Origin: Candidatus Barnesiella excrementigallinarum
GTDB lineage: Bacteria > Bacteroidota > Bacteroidia > Bacteroidales > Barnesiellaceae
Assembly: GCA_019114445.1 (NCBI GenBank)
Contig: DXFL01000016.1
Location: 1-64,000 of the forward strand
Length of the DNA: 64,000 nt
Reading direction: 5' to 3'
Below, piece by piece: positions 1 to 8,141 of the stretch. Every line of letters begins with the position of its first letter. Position 1 is the first letter of the stretch. Made by a program: the position numbers and the translations under genes. A model generated the notes under the pieces. That model had not been told where the DNA came from. It did no database searches and saw only the letters and a program-made list of their open reading frames with translations.

Positions 1-105
1 TATATGGATTTTTTCTCTCGCGAGTAGATTTTGTAAATCGACTTTTTTAATAGGTTTTTGGATATACCTTATGTTCAGGAATAATTTGTTTGCAGATTCT
101 TATCT

Positions 106-147
106 CCCGGCACTCCGGCCCGAGAGGAGTCGGGACGGAGTGCCGGG
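106..147. terminator. Strong GC-rich hairpin
   Basis: A 12-bp arm at 106-117 pairs with 136-147, and an inner 5-bp stem (119-123 with 130-134) extends it. Only a weak T-rich stretch follows, so it may be a terminator or an RNA-stabilising 3' end of a gene left of the window. Confidence 0.5.
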
Positions 148-308
148 TTGGTTTATGATCATAACAATATACGGTTCGGAAGGTTCAACCCGGTTCCGGT
201 CGAAATGGCGTTTGAGGTAGGCACCCCGGTATGAATTTTTGTGGAGCAATCCCGTTTGTCCCCTTACTATCTGTAAAAATCGGGATTGTTGGAAACCGTC
301 GAAATTTC

Positions 309-339
309 TTTGTTTCGCTCGGCTATTGTGCTATTTTTG
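309..339 (+). promoter_or_regulatory. rpiB promoter, Bacteroidota -33/-7 type
   Basis: TTTG at 309-312, a 19-nt spacer, then TATTTTTG at 332-339, which fits the TTTG / TAnnTTTG consensus. Transcription would begin about 10-15 nt before the ATG at 360, giving a very short leader. Confidence 0.7.
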
Positions 340-359
340 TAGGATAAAAATATAAACTT

Positions 360-815
360 ATGAGTATATTGGAATCGGGCAAGCCCGTAGGATTGGCTTG
401 CGACCATGCCGGCTACGAAATGAAACAGGTAGTCATTCGTGAATTGGAAGCGTGCGGAATCGCTTACAAAGATTTTGGTACCTATTCGACGGATAGTTGT
501 GACTATCCCGATTTCGCCCACCCTCTGGCTGTTGCTGTAGAGCAAGGCGAATGCTATCCGGGTATAGCTATTTGCGGGAGCGGGAACGGTATTAACATGA
601 CCTTAAACAAACATCAGGGCATTCGGGCCGCTTTGTGTTGGGTCCCCGAGATCGCTTCATTGGCACGCCAGCACAACGATGCCAATGTGTTGGTTATGCC
701 GGGCCGATTTATTTCGGAGGAGTTGTGCCGGCAGATGGTGGATATATTTTTGAATACTCCTTTTGAAGGTGGGCGTCATCAACGCCGCATAGATAAAATT
801 CCGGTAGAGCGATAA
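360..815 (+). CDS. rpiB: Ribose-5-phosphate isomerase B
   Basis: A 151-residue RpiB/LacAB-family sugar isomerase that interconverts ribose 5-phosphate and ribulose 5-phosphate in the cytoplasmic non-oxidative pentose phosphate pathway. The N-terminus shows the substrate-binding CDHAG motif (C14 to G18). The catalytic cysteine is in the ICGSGNG loop (C72), and a downstream GR pair fits phosphate binding. The length matches the family. The ATG at 360 follows a clear promoter. In many Bacteroidales the gene follows transketolase, which would lie left of the window (inference). It converges on folB with only 10 nt between the two stop codons. Confidence 0.95.
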   Translation: MSILESGKPVGLACDHAGYEMKQVVIRELEACGIAYKDFGTYSTDSCDYPDFAHPLAVAVEQGECYPGIAICGSGNGINMTLNKHQGIRAALCWVPEIASLARQHNDANVLVMPGRFISEELCRQMVDIFLNTPFEGGRHQRRIDKIPVER

Positions 816-825
816 GCGCGACAGA

Positions 826-1179
826 TTACCATTCGACCGTAACCGACACATCGCGAATGTCGCCGGGAATGGGTGGCTTTTCTTTTGTGACGGTGAGTAT
901 GCCGCCGGTAATTTGTGGAAATTGTCGATCGATGGCAGCGATTATGCGGCCGGCCACGTGTTCGAGCAGGCGCGAGGGGTGAGCCATCTCGTCGGCTATG
1001 GTTTTATACACTTCGGCATAGTTGACCGTGTCGGACAGTTCGTCCGATACGAGTGCTTGGGAGAAATCGGTGTAGAGGGTCGTCTCTACCGTAAAATAGT
1101 TTCCCACTGTTTGCTCCTGTGTGAGTACGCCGTGGTGTGCATAGAAACGCATCGACCCGATGTGAATGGCTGTTTTCAT
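826..1179 (-). CDS. folB: Dihydroneopterin aldolase
   Basis: A folate-pathway aldolase of 117 residues that converts 7,8-dihydroneopterin to 6-hydroxymethyl-dihydropterin and glycolaldehyde. The N-terminus (MKTAIHIGSMRFYAHHGV) and the TVTKEKPPIPG segment with the catalytic lysine are typical of FolB, and length fits (E. coli about 122). The start is set at the ATG at 1179. The open frame reaches a TTG at 1197, but that triplet lies inside a TATCTTTG -7 element, so it is probably not translated. The leader would be nearly absent. Confidence 0.93.
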   Translation of the reverse strand: MKTAIHIGSMRFYAHHGVLTQEQTVGNYFTVETTLYTDFSQALVSDELSDTVNYAEVYKTIADEMAHPSRLLEHVAGRIIAAIDRQFPQITGGILTVTKEKPPIPGDIRDVSVTVEW

Positions 1180-1194
1180 AAAAAATCTTTTGGG

Positions 1195-1202
1195 CAAAGA
1201 TA
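1195..1202 (-). promoter_or_regulatory. folB -7 element
   Basis: TATCTTTG on the minus strand, a perfect TAnnTTTG. The -33 region would fall in the adjacent terminator stem and is not recognisable. This site excludes the upstream TTG as the folB start. Confidence 0.6.
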
Positions 1203-1203
1203 C

Positions 1204-1233
1204 AAAAAAGGCTGTCGTCTCGACAGCCTTTTT
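1204..1233 (-). terminator. Intrinsic terminator of the porin/glp transcript
   Basis: An A6 tract, GGCTGTCG, a 3-nt loop, CGACAGCC and a T5 tract. It works in both directions, and lies just beyond the porin stop codon, where it should end the minus-strand transcript before folB. Confidence 0.85.
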
Positions 1234-1270
1234 ATGCTCGATTATATTATCGAGTTAGGGGGAACTTATT

Positions 1271-2602
1271 TTAGAACTGGAACATCAACCGTGCTTGGAT
1301 AGTGTGGAAGTTTTCGTCGTAAGCATATTTGTCGCGATCCAACATATTGTAAGTGTAGCTTACCATGAATTGAGCGAACTTGTTGAAGGCATAGTTTACG
1401 CCGAGAGTAGCCGAGTGCATGTTACCGCCACCGATGCTCAACGAAGTTGCAGGATAGTCGGCCAAAACACCGTCGGGATAGTATTGGTCGCGGCCCAATA
1501 CATAACGCTCTCCTGATACGATGTCGTTCAAGCCTACATAGCTGTAACGGGCAACGATTTCCAAAGCTTTGCCGTCCAAACCTTTCAAAAGACCATCGGA
1601 GTTGCTGTATTGGTACGCTTTACCGAAGATCTTGTAACCGGCTTCTACATACCCACCATGGAATTTGTTCGATCCCAGCGGATTACCTTTTTGCCAAGAT
1701 GCCAGTGATCCCCAAGAGTCGATCGACCCCAAGTTGGCTTCGAACAAAGTTTGGTCATCGCGTTTTTTCGTTACATATTTGTACATGTATTCACCGCGAA
1801 CAAAGAAGTTGTCGTTCTTGTAAAGAAGTTCGGCAGTAACGTCATATACATTTTTTGCCCAAGGCATAGTGGCAGTTACGAATTGTTTGGTCGGATCGAC
1901 ATAAGTTTCCAATGATGTACCTATTGTATACTCGGTCATCAAGGTGTTGTTATAGACTTCGCCGGTAGCAATATTGGCATAACGGAACGTAGCACCGATG
2001 TGGAAAGTGTTGTTTTCGTTGTTGATGGGACGCCACAACCAACGGCCTCCGAATGTCATACCTTGGAATCCTGCAAGTTGATCGTTATACATATTCTCGG
2101 CGAATATACCTTGATTGGCGAAAAAATGGGTGTTATAGAAAATATAACTGAGACCCAGTTCACGACCCGGAGACATGGCGTTTACCGGTGCCGCACGGGA
2201 GATGAAGTGCAGACTTCCGCGGCTGGTGTTGTTGCCCATCGAGGCCGGGTTGTTGTAGTAACCGGCTTTGAAGGCATGGATACCGTGATCTCTTTTCAAA
2301 GAATATTGCAAGAAGAGGTTCTTTTGAGCGAATTTTCCTTTTGAGAAGTCAAAATCGGCGTAGAAATACCAATCTTTATAGGTCATGGAGGTGCGGATAC
2401 GGGCATCGGTCAAGGCTGCACCCGATTTAACCGGAGTGAAATCGGAGTGATAGTATGCCACATCTTCCATCATACGAGCACCAACGGTGAATTTAACGTC
2501 TTCGTTTTGAATCTTTACAACCGGATCTGTGTCGAAATCTTGAGCAACCATTCCTGAAAAAGACAGAGCTGCCAATACCGGTATTAAAATATATTTTTTC
2601 AT
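1271..2602 (-). CDS. Outer-membrane porin of the phosphate-selective O/P type
   Basis: A 443-residue protein with a Sec signal peptide (cleavage after about residue 20, ahead of QDFDTD) and many alternating aromatic segments expected of a large beta barrel. It ends ARLMFQF with a terminal aromatic residue, as in BAM substrates. It resembles the OprP/OprO porin family. It is the last gene of the glp group, 44 nt after the phosphodiesterase, so a role in letting glycerophosphodiesters or G3P cross the outer membrane is a fair inference. The true substrate cannot be read from sequence. Confidence 0.75.
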   Translation of the reverse strand: MKKYILIPVLAALSFSGMVAQDFDTDPVVKIQNEDVKFTVGARMMEDVAYYHSDFTPVKSGAALTDARIRTSMTYKDWYFYADFDFSKGKFAQKNLFLQYSLKRDHGIHAFKAGYYNNPASMGNNTSRGSLHFISRAAPVNAMSPGRELGLSYIFYNTHFFANQGIFAENMYNDQLAGFQGMTFGGRWLWRPINNENNTFHIGATFRYANIATGEVYNNTLMTEYTIGTSLETYVDPTKQFVTATMPWAKNVYDVTAELLYKNDNFFVRGEYMYKYVTKKRDDQTLFEANLGSIDSWGSLASWQKGNPLGSNKFHGGYVEAGYKIFGKAYQYSNSDGLLKGLDGKALEIVARYSYVGLNDIVSGERYVLGRDQYYPDGVLADYPATSLSIGGGNMHSATLGVNYAFNKFAQFMVSYTYNMLDRDKYAYDENFHTIQARLMFQF

Positions 2603-2646
2603 ATTCTTGTTATCTTTTTTGTGTGTTTAATAGTAGTTCTGTTTTT

Positions 2647-4092
2647 TTATTTGTAATAACCCAATCTTTCGAGAGTCTCAACTGCATCGGGAACATCTTG
2701 GGGCGCAGGAGCAGGGCGCAAGCCATGTTCGATGAAATATTTCAAGGTCATTTCGGAGCGGTTTGTAAATGCACCATCACCGTAAACGCTGGTCGATAAT
2801 GCTTTTCCGCTGATGTCCGATTTCAATAGATCATCAAATTCGGTGGTATTTCCCCAGTTATATTCGCCGAAGTATTTACCCATTTGGGCATACGAGTCGA
2901 ACGAATAGGGGTGGTTGAGCATACCGGCTTTCCTGATGAGGTAGGCTTGCCACGGAGCGTTCATTTCGGGATAGTCGTTGGGGGCACCGGCGATACAGGG
3001 GCCGATGATGTGAGCTTTGTGCTCCAAACCCAAGTTGATGAACGATGCATATCCCGAGGGAGTATCATATTTCAAGTCGGTAGCGGCTGTACCTTCCCAA
3101 AACAAGAAACACATGGGGATTTTGCCTTTGAAATATTCAGCTGTACGGCGAAGGCTCTCGAGAGAGAAGGTTTGGAGAACTACTTTACCGTTGGAGTTAC
3201 CCACGTTTACTTTACCATTTACATAGTGAGGCACACCGTCGCAAGGTTTGGTAATGATGTTCCAACCGAGGCGATCAAGTTCTTCATATACCCGTTTCTC
3301 AAAGTCGCTGGGATTTAGCCACGACTCTTTGAACTCGATGTAAACACCCGGGCGGTTGCCTGTATCGGCGGGGTCTGCTTCGTATTCAAAAGTGTATGTT
3401 AAGCAGTCTCTGGGGTTGCTGGAATCCCATGTCCCTGTTATGGTGTAGATGCGTTCGCCGTTGGCATCGCGTTTCATGACTTTACCTTCGGCATAACGGA
3501 TTTGGTCTTCCAACGTGGAGACGTATTGTTTGATGTCGGAGAAAGATTGGCGAGCTTGTTCCAGACTCGATTCGTTGAACCAAGTACCGGCGTCGAGGGC
3601 CAACAACTCTTCATACATATAGGACATCGAATAATAGGGACGGAACGAGGCCTTGTCTTTGGCAACTTGTTCTTCGGCTTCTTTTTCAGACAACCCGTGT
3701 TTCATGTAAAATGCTTTACGGCTTTCGGGGACCAATTCGCCATACACGTTTTCGATATTGGTCGTACGTTTCAGGTTATCATCGTGATTGGCAAGGATCA
3801 CGCCGTCTTTTGTACATTGCAAGTCCGACTCCAAATAGTCGGCACCCATTTCACGAGCCCAGCGCCAAGCAGCCTCGGTTTCTTCCGGAGCCCAAAAGGT
3901 CGAACCACGGTGAGCCATGACGGCATACTTGGGGACATAGTCGCGGACTTTCGCCATTGCGGGGGAGATTGTGTTTACTTCAATACGTTTTGCATCTGTA
4001 TTAAAGCTGGTGAAATCTTGGTTCTCACACGAAGAGAGAGCCACCACGGCAACACTGCAAGTGATGCCTAATTTAAACAGGTTCTTTAGCAT
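2647..4092 (-). CDS. glpQ: Lipoprotein glycerophosphodiester phosphodiesterase
   Basis: A 481-residue enzyme expected to hydrolyse glycerophosphodiesters to G3P and an alcohol. The N-terminus is a lipoprotein signal with lipobox LSSC (C22), so it is membrane-anchored. GDPD catalytic residues are visible: HRG (H61, R62), E88 and D90 in the YLESDLQ segment, and H103 in the ANHDD motif. A family-sized insert lies in the middle. The start is placed at the ATG at 4092; the longer frame begins with GTG at 4134 and would bury the signal. Lying between glpT and the porin, it would feed the transporter. Confidence 0.88.
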   Translation of the reverse strand: MLKNLFKLGITCSVAVVALSSCENQDFTSFNTDAKRIEVNTISPAMAKVRDYVPKYAVMAHRGSTFWAPEETEAAWRWAREMGADYLESDLQCTKDGVILANHDDNLKRTTNIENVYGELVPESRKAFYMKHGLSEKEAEEQVAKDKASFRPYYSMSYMYEELLALDAGTWFNESSLEQARQSFSDIKQYVSTLEDQIRYAEGKVMKRDANGERIYTITGTWDSSNPRDCLTYTFEYEADPADTGNRPGVYIEFKESWLNPSDFEKRVYEELDRLGWNIITKPCDGVPHYVNGKVNVGNSNGKVVLQTFSLESLRRTAEYFKGKIPMCFLFWEGTAATDLKYDTPSGYASFINLGLEHKAHIIGPCIAGAPNDYPEMNAPWQAYLIRKAGMLNHPYSFDSYAQMGKYFGEYNWGNTTEFDDLLKSDISGKALSTSVYGDGAFTNRSEMTLKYFIEHGLRPAPAPQDVPDAVETLERLGYYK

Positions 4093-4157
4093 GGAATAAA
4101 ATTTTAAGGTGATTATTGTGTTATAAAAATTCACAGAAAGATTTTATAGGTTTATTG

Positions 4158-4197
4158 AGACGGATTGTGAGCCAGTTTTTATAGCTCACAACCGTCT
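4158..4197 (-). other. Intercistronic hairpin between glpT and the phosphodiesterase
   Basis: Arms 4158-4172 and 4184-4197 pair with one bulge around an AT-rich loop. No T-tract follows on the minus strand, so it is more likely a processing or stability element than a full terminator. It may set the ratio of downstream porin and phosphodiesterase to GlpT. Confidence 0.5.
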
Positions 4198-4207
4198 GTT
4201 TAGAAGC

Positions 4208-5608
4208 TTATTTGTTTTTACCTTGTTGTTCGATGAGGTATTGTTCTTCTTTATAGGTGAAGCTTACGAAGAATACCGATAGCAAGCAGGCAGCCAACAG
4301 GAGGATAAATGTCCAGTCCCAACCGGCGTGTTCGGCTACGTAACCAATCACGATGTTTGCCAAAATAGCGGTACCGAAGAAGTATCCGAAGAATCCGGTC
4401 AATCCGGCCGATGTACCGGCTGCATTTTTCGGAGCCAAGTCGAGAGCCTGTACGCCAATCAACATTACCGGTCCGTAAATGAAGAATCCGATGGCGATGA
4501 GCGAGAGGGTCACGATTGTATAGTTGTCGGAGAATTGCCAGTAGGTAAAGATAAATACAGCTACGATAAGCATAAAGATAATGGTGGTGATGGCGCGACG
4601 GCCTTTGAAGAGTTTGTCGCTCACCCAACCGCAGAACAGTGTTCCCGGAATGGCGGCAAATTCGTAGGCGAAGTATGCCCAACCGGCCTCTTTAATATCG
4701 TAACCTTGTGCTTCTTTCAGGAATGTGGGTGCCCAGTCGAGACAGCCGTACCGAACCATGTAAACAAAAGCATTGGCAATGGCGATGAACCACAACATTT
4801 TGTTGTTGAGCACATATTTGAAGAAGATTTCTTTGGTGGTCAATACCTCTTCTTGTTTTGCGCTGTAATTTTTCGGGTAGTCGTTGCGATATTTCTCGAT
4901 CGAGGGCAGACCGCAGGATTGCGGGGTGTCGCGAATCAATACATAGGCAAAGAGTGCGATGAGAATAGCTACGGCCGAGGGGAATACGTAAGTACCGATC
5001 AGGAAGTAGTGGGTTGTGTCGGCTCCGTAGAACCACGAGCCAAACCATATTGCACCGTAAACGGCCATCGGGCCTACCAGTGCGCCGCCTACGTTGTGGG
5101 CACAGTTCCAAATTGCCATTTTAGTTCCGCGCTCTTTTACAGAGAACCAGTGTGTCATCACACGTCCGCACGGAGGCCAGCCCATACCGTTGAACCAACC
5201 TACGAGGAAGTTCAGCGCGGCCATCATCAGTATTGCCCAACCTTTGTTCTCGGGACCGAATGCGACAACGGGAACGATCATAAACATCATCGATATTGCA
5301 GCAAGAATCAATCCTAAGGGAAGGAATATGCGTGCATTACTACGGTCGGATACGCTACCCATTAAGAATTTCGACAAGGCGTAAGCGATTGCGTTCATCG
5401 ACAATACAATGCTTAATTCGCCTTTTTCATAGCCAAACTGAGCCAACTCGGGTATGGCCATGGAAAAATTCTTACGGACAATGTAATAACCCGCATAACC
5501 AATAAAGATTCCTAAAAATACCTGCCATCTCAGCTGTTTATAGCGTGAGTCTATTTGGTCGGCCGGCAGTTCCGGCTTATGGGCAGGTGGTGCCATAAAG
5601 TTCCACAT
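4208..5608 (-). CDS. glpT: Glycerol-3-phosphate transporter
   Basis: A 466-residue major-facilitator protein of the organophosphate:phosphate antiporter family, importing G3P in exchange for phosphate across the inner membrane. About twelve hydrophobic segments are visible, with the family N-terminal pattern RWQVFLGIFIGYAGYY, followed by RKNFSMAIPEL, and a GWFNGMGWPP segment near residue 140. The ATG at 5608 is the only sensible start. It lies 34 nt after glpC, between the dehydrogenase genes and the phosphodiesterase, which points strongly to G3P rather than hexose phosphate. Confidence 0.92.
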   Translation of the reverse strand: MWNFMAPPAHKPELPADQIDSRYKQLRWQVFLGIFIGYAGYYIVRKNFSMAIPELAQFGYEKGELSIVLSMNAIAYALSKFLMGSVSDRSNARIFLPLGLILAAISMMFMIVPVVAFGPENKGWAILMMAALNFLVGWFNGMGWPPCGRVMTHWFSVKERGTKMAIWNCAHNVGGALVGPMAVYGAIWFGSWFYGADTTHYFLIGTYVFPSAVAILIALFAYVLIRDTPQSCGLPSIEKYRNDYPKNYSAKQEEVLTTKEIFFKYVLNNKMLWFIAIANAFVYMVRYGCLDWAPTFLKEAQGYDIKEAGWAYFAYEFAAIPGTLFCGWVSDKLFKGRRAITTIIFMLIVAVFIFTYWQFSDNYTIVTLSLIAIGFFIYGPVMLIGVQALDLAPKNAAGTSAGLTGFFGYFFGTAILANIVIGYVAEHAGWDWTFILLLAACLLSVFFVSFTYKEEQYLIEQQGKNK

Positions 5609-5642
5609 GATAATTAGATTTTAATGTAAGGGTTATAAATAA

Positions 5643-6890
5643 TTATTTGTTTAGTTTCTGTGTCTCTTCGAAGTCGATATTTTCTGCTAAGATGGAGATC
5701 GGGTGTTTCACTTTGTAAGGTGTCGACATTTCGATTTGCCATTTGCAGGTTTCGCAATCGGTGGCAACGAACTGGGCTCCCGAGTTTTCTATTTGGCGGA
5801 AGAGCGAGGCTCCTATGCCTTGCGATGTGTTGTAGTTCTCTTTTTTGAATCCGTAGGTTCCGCCTATGCCGCAGCATTGCGAGTCCAAAACCACCAGTTC
5901 GACATTGGGAATGTGGCGCAACATCTCTATGGAGTAGAAGCCCCAGCCCAGTTTCTCCATGTGGCAGGGCGTGTGGTAGGCTATTCGCACTTTTTCGGTG
6001 TTGCGATACTTGATTTGTACTTTGCCCGATTCGATTAGCCGGTAGATGAATCGAGTGGCCAATTCGATGGCATTGCGTACGTCGCCGTTCTCGACGTTCA
6101 GCAGATGGGGATATTCGTCGCGAATGGTAAAGGTACAGGTCGACGAGGCGGCTATTACCGGACGATTCTCTTCGGTTACCGATTTGCGAATGGATTCGAT
6201 ATTGATTTCGGCTTGTTTCTTGGCTTGGTTGATGAGCCCGTTTGAGATGAGGGCTACGCCGCAGCATTTCTCTTTTTCGAGCAGATGTACGCCATATCCG
6301 ATGGCATTCATTACTTTCACCAAATCCTTGCCTAATTGCGGATAGTTGTAGTTGATATAGCAACCGTGGAAGAAACTTACGTGATGGGGGTAAAAATCTT
6401 GCTTGGCCTGAGCTTCTTTTTTGAACCAGCTAACGAACGTTTGACCTGCATATTTGGGGAATGTGCGGTGACGGTCGATTTTCAGAACGCCGTCCATGAC
6501 CATTTTTACCGGTTTCAGAGCCACTGTTGTGTTGACAATGGGGGCAAATGCCGACGACATGGTTCCGACGATATCGGTATTGGCCAAAATCATGTCGCGC
6601 AGGGTGGGTTTGCTCTTGCTGTATTTGATACGAGCCAGTTGAATGATGTCGCCTATGCGCACATTAGAGGGACAGGCTACTTCACAACGTTTGCAGTTCA
6701 AACAGTATTTAAGAGCTTCGTCGAAAAATTCACCTCTTTTCAGTCGCAAACGTTCCCCATCGGGCCCTGCTTGCTTAGGCCCCGGATAATTGGGGTTTAC
6801 GGGAACGACCGGACAATAGACTGTACAAACGGTACATTTGATGCACTGTTCAAAATTATTGTCGCTGATATTGTATTGTTGCATATTCAT
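5643..6890 (-). CDS. glpC: Anaerobic glycerol-3-phosphate dehydrogenase, iron-sulfur subunit C
   Basis: A 415-residue subunit that passes electrons from GlpAB to the quinone pool at the membrane. Two [4Fe-4S] ferredoxin motifs lie at the N-terminus: C16, C19, C22, C26 and C63, C66, C69, C73, each followed by proline. Two CCG-type cysteine-rich domains follow, with KCCGVAL near residue 210 and QCCGIGGTYG near residue 340, as in heterodisulfide-reductase-like proteins. It sits 9 nt after glpB and completes the three-subunit enzyme. Confidence 0.93.
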   Translation of the reverse strand: MNMQQYNISDNNFEQCIKCTVCTVYCPVVPVNPNYPGPKQAGPDGERLRLKRGEFFDEALKYCLNCKRCEVACPSNVRIGDIIQLARIKYSKSKPTLRDMILANTDIVGTMSSAFAPIVNTTVALKPVKMVMDGVLKIDRHRTFPKYAGQTFVSWFKKEAQAKQDFYPHHVSFFHGCYINYNYPQLGKDLVKVMNAIGYGVHLLEKEKCCGVALISNGLINQAKKQAEINIESIRKSVTEENRPVIAASSTCTFTIRDEYPHLLNVENGDVRNAIELATRFIYRLIESGKVQIKYRNTEKVRIAYHTPCHMEKLGWGFYSIEMLRHIPNVELVVLDSQCCGIGGTYGFKKENYNTSQGIGASLFRQIENSGAQFVATDCETCKWQIEMSTPYKVKHPISILAENIDFEETQKLNK

Positions 6891-6899
6891 AGCTCTACT

Positions 6900-8141
6900 C
6901 TATTTTTTCAAATTATCGGCCACGTATAATGCTGTTAACAAAGAAACCCCGGCTCCACAACCCTCTTGAAGTGCGTCGAACCCGCTTAAAACAGAGCCGA
7001 TTGCATATACATTATCTTGAATTTTCCCGTTAACTTTGATTCTGAAATGTTCGTCGGTGGCTACACCAAACGTCCTGTATCGTTGTGCTTCGAAAATCGA
7101 AGCGTTGTACCATGTACTGCGATTAGGATCGAAATCGACGTCGGCACCGAATACCGGTTCTGCTACGCCGTCCATGCTTGCACATAATCCGTTGCTGAAG
7201 AAGCTGCCCGAAGCAAGTACAAAATTGTCGGCATACAGGGCTATGTCGCCGTGGTTTACCGTAGAGACGTTGTAGACTTTCCCGTCGCCTATTTCGGCAT
7301 TTATCACACTGTCGCCCAACATATAAAAGCCTCCGGCTAATTCAAATACGCGGCGGAGCCGTTTTTGAGTGCGGATTCCCGGAACCGAAGGGGGCATGGT
7401 GGGAATGATACATACGGGGGTTTTTATTTTTTGTTTGAGTGTTTGAATCGGTTCCGGCGAGGATAACCCGAATACGGCGGGCAATGCTACTACGTCGAAC
7501 GATTGGGCTTTCTCGTTGAGTTGGCTCACCAACGCATTGAGCGTATTCTCGTTCTCCATGACGCGGGCGATGTTTGCCGAACGCATTTCCGTAGGACTTT
7601 GACGCAATTTCTCAAATTCGGGAAGAGAGATCGATATGATTTTACATTCTGCTCCGTTCCCTTCGAAGGCGTCGGCTACGAATTTGGTGTTGAAATCGAG
7701 AAATCCGGCGATGTTTACCAGCAATATTTTTTTGCCGATTACTTCGTTCGAACTTTTCAGGGGATTAAAATCGGCCAACGTAAGCCATGTGGGCATGGTT
7801 GTTCCCATAGGCGTAATACGATAGGTATTTTGTTTTGAGTCGCCTCGCACATCGATTCCCGCATCCAACAGCATTTGCTTGGCCTCTTGGGCATAGAACG
7901 GGAATTTGTCTCCTATCTTGGCATAGGGGTGTTTTTTGTCGAGTGAGTGGATTGCTTCTTCGGGGTTTGTCACGGCTGTTCCGTCGGGCAATTCGTTCAA
8001 CAAATCGAATGATCCCGAAGAAAAATGCAAAGCACTTTGTCCGGCCGAGACAATAGCACATTTAAATCCTCGGTTTTGCAAGCGTATGCCGCAAGTCAAT
8101 CCGGCTAATCCGCCACCAATAATTACCGTATCGAATTTCAT
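6900..8141 (-). CDS. glpB: Anaerobic glycerol-3-phosphate dehydrogenase, subunit B
   Basis: A 413-residue flavoprotein subunit. The N-terminal dinucleotide-binding motif IIGGGLAGLTCG starts at about residue 7, and a C-terminal GSVLSGFDALQEGCGAGVSL stretch fits FAD binding. It works with GlpA and GlpC to oxidise G3P to dihydroxyacetone phosphate when oxygen is absent. The start overlaps the glpA stop by 4 bp, a sign of translational coupling. Size and gene order match the E. coli glpACB proteins, except that the glpB-glpC order is glpA-glpB-glpC as usual. Confidence 0.92.
   Translation of the reverse strand: MKFDTVIIGGGLAGLTCGIRLQNRGFKCAIVSAGQSALHFSSGSFDLLNELPDGTAVTNPEEAIHSLDKKHPYAKIGDKFPFYAQEAKQMLLDAGIDVRGDSKQNTYRITPMGTTMPTWLTLADFNPLKSSNEVIGKKILLVNIAGFLDFNTKFVADAFEGNGAECKIISISLPEFEKLRQSPTEMRSANIARVMENENTLNALVSQLNEKAQSFDVVALPAVFGLSSPEPIQTLKQKIKTPVCIIPTMPPSVPGIRTQKRLRRVFELAGGFYMLGDSVINAEIGDGKVYNVSTVNHGDIALYADNFVLASGSFFSNGLCASMDGVAEPVFGADVDFDPNRSTWYNASIFEAQRYRTFGVATDEHFRIKVNGKIQDNVYAIGSVLSGFDALQEGCGAGVSLLTALYVADNLKK

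Larger units (their letters stand above)
1..359. other. Gene-free leader upstream of rpiB
   Basis: No coding sequence is supported here. The stretch holds a strong hairpin near 106-147, probably ending a transcript from left of the window, and the rpiB promoter at 309-339. The remainder is AT-rich with nothing else recognised. Confidence 0.6.
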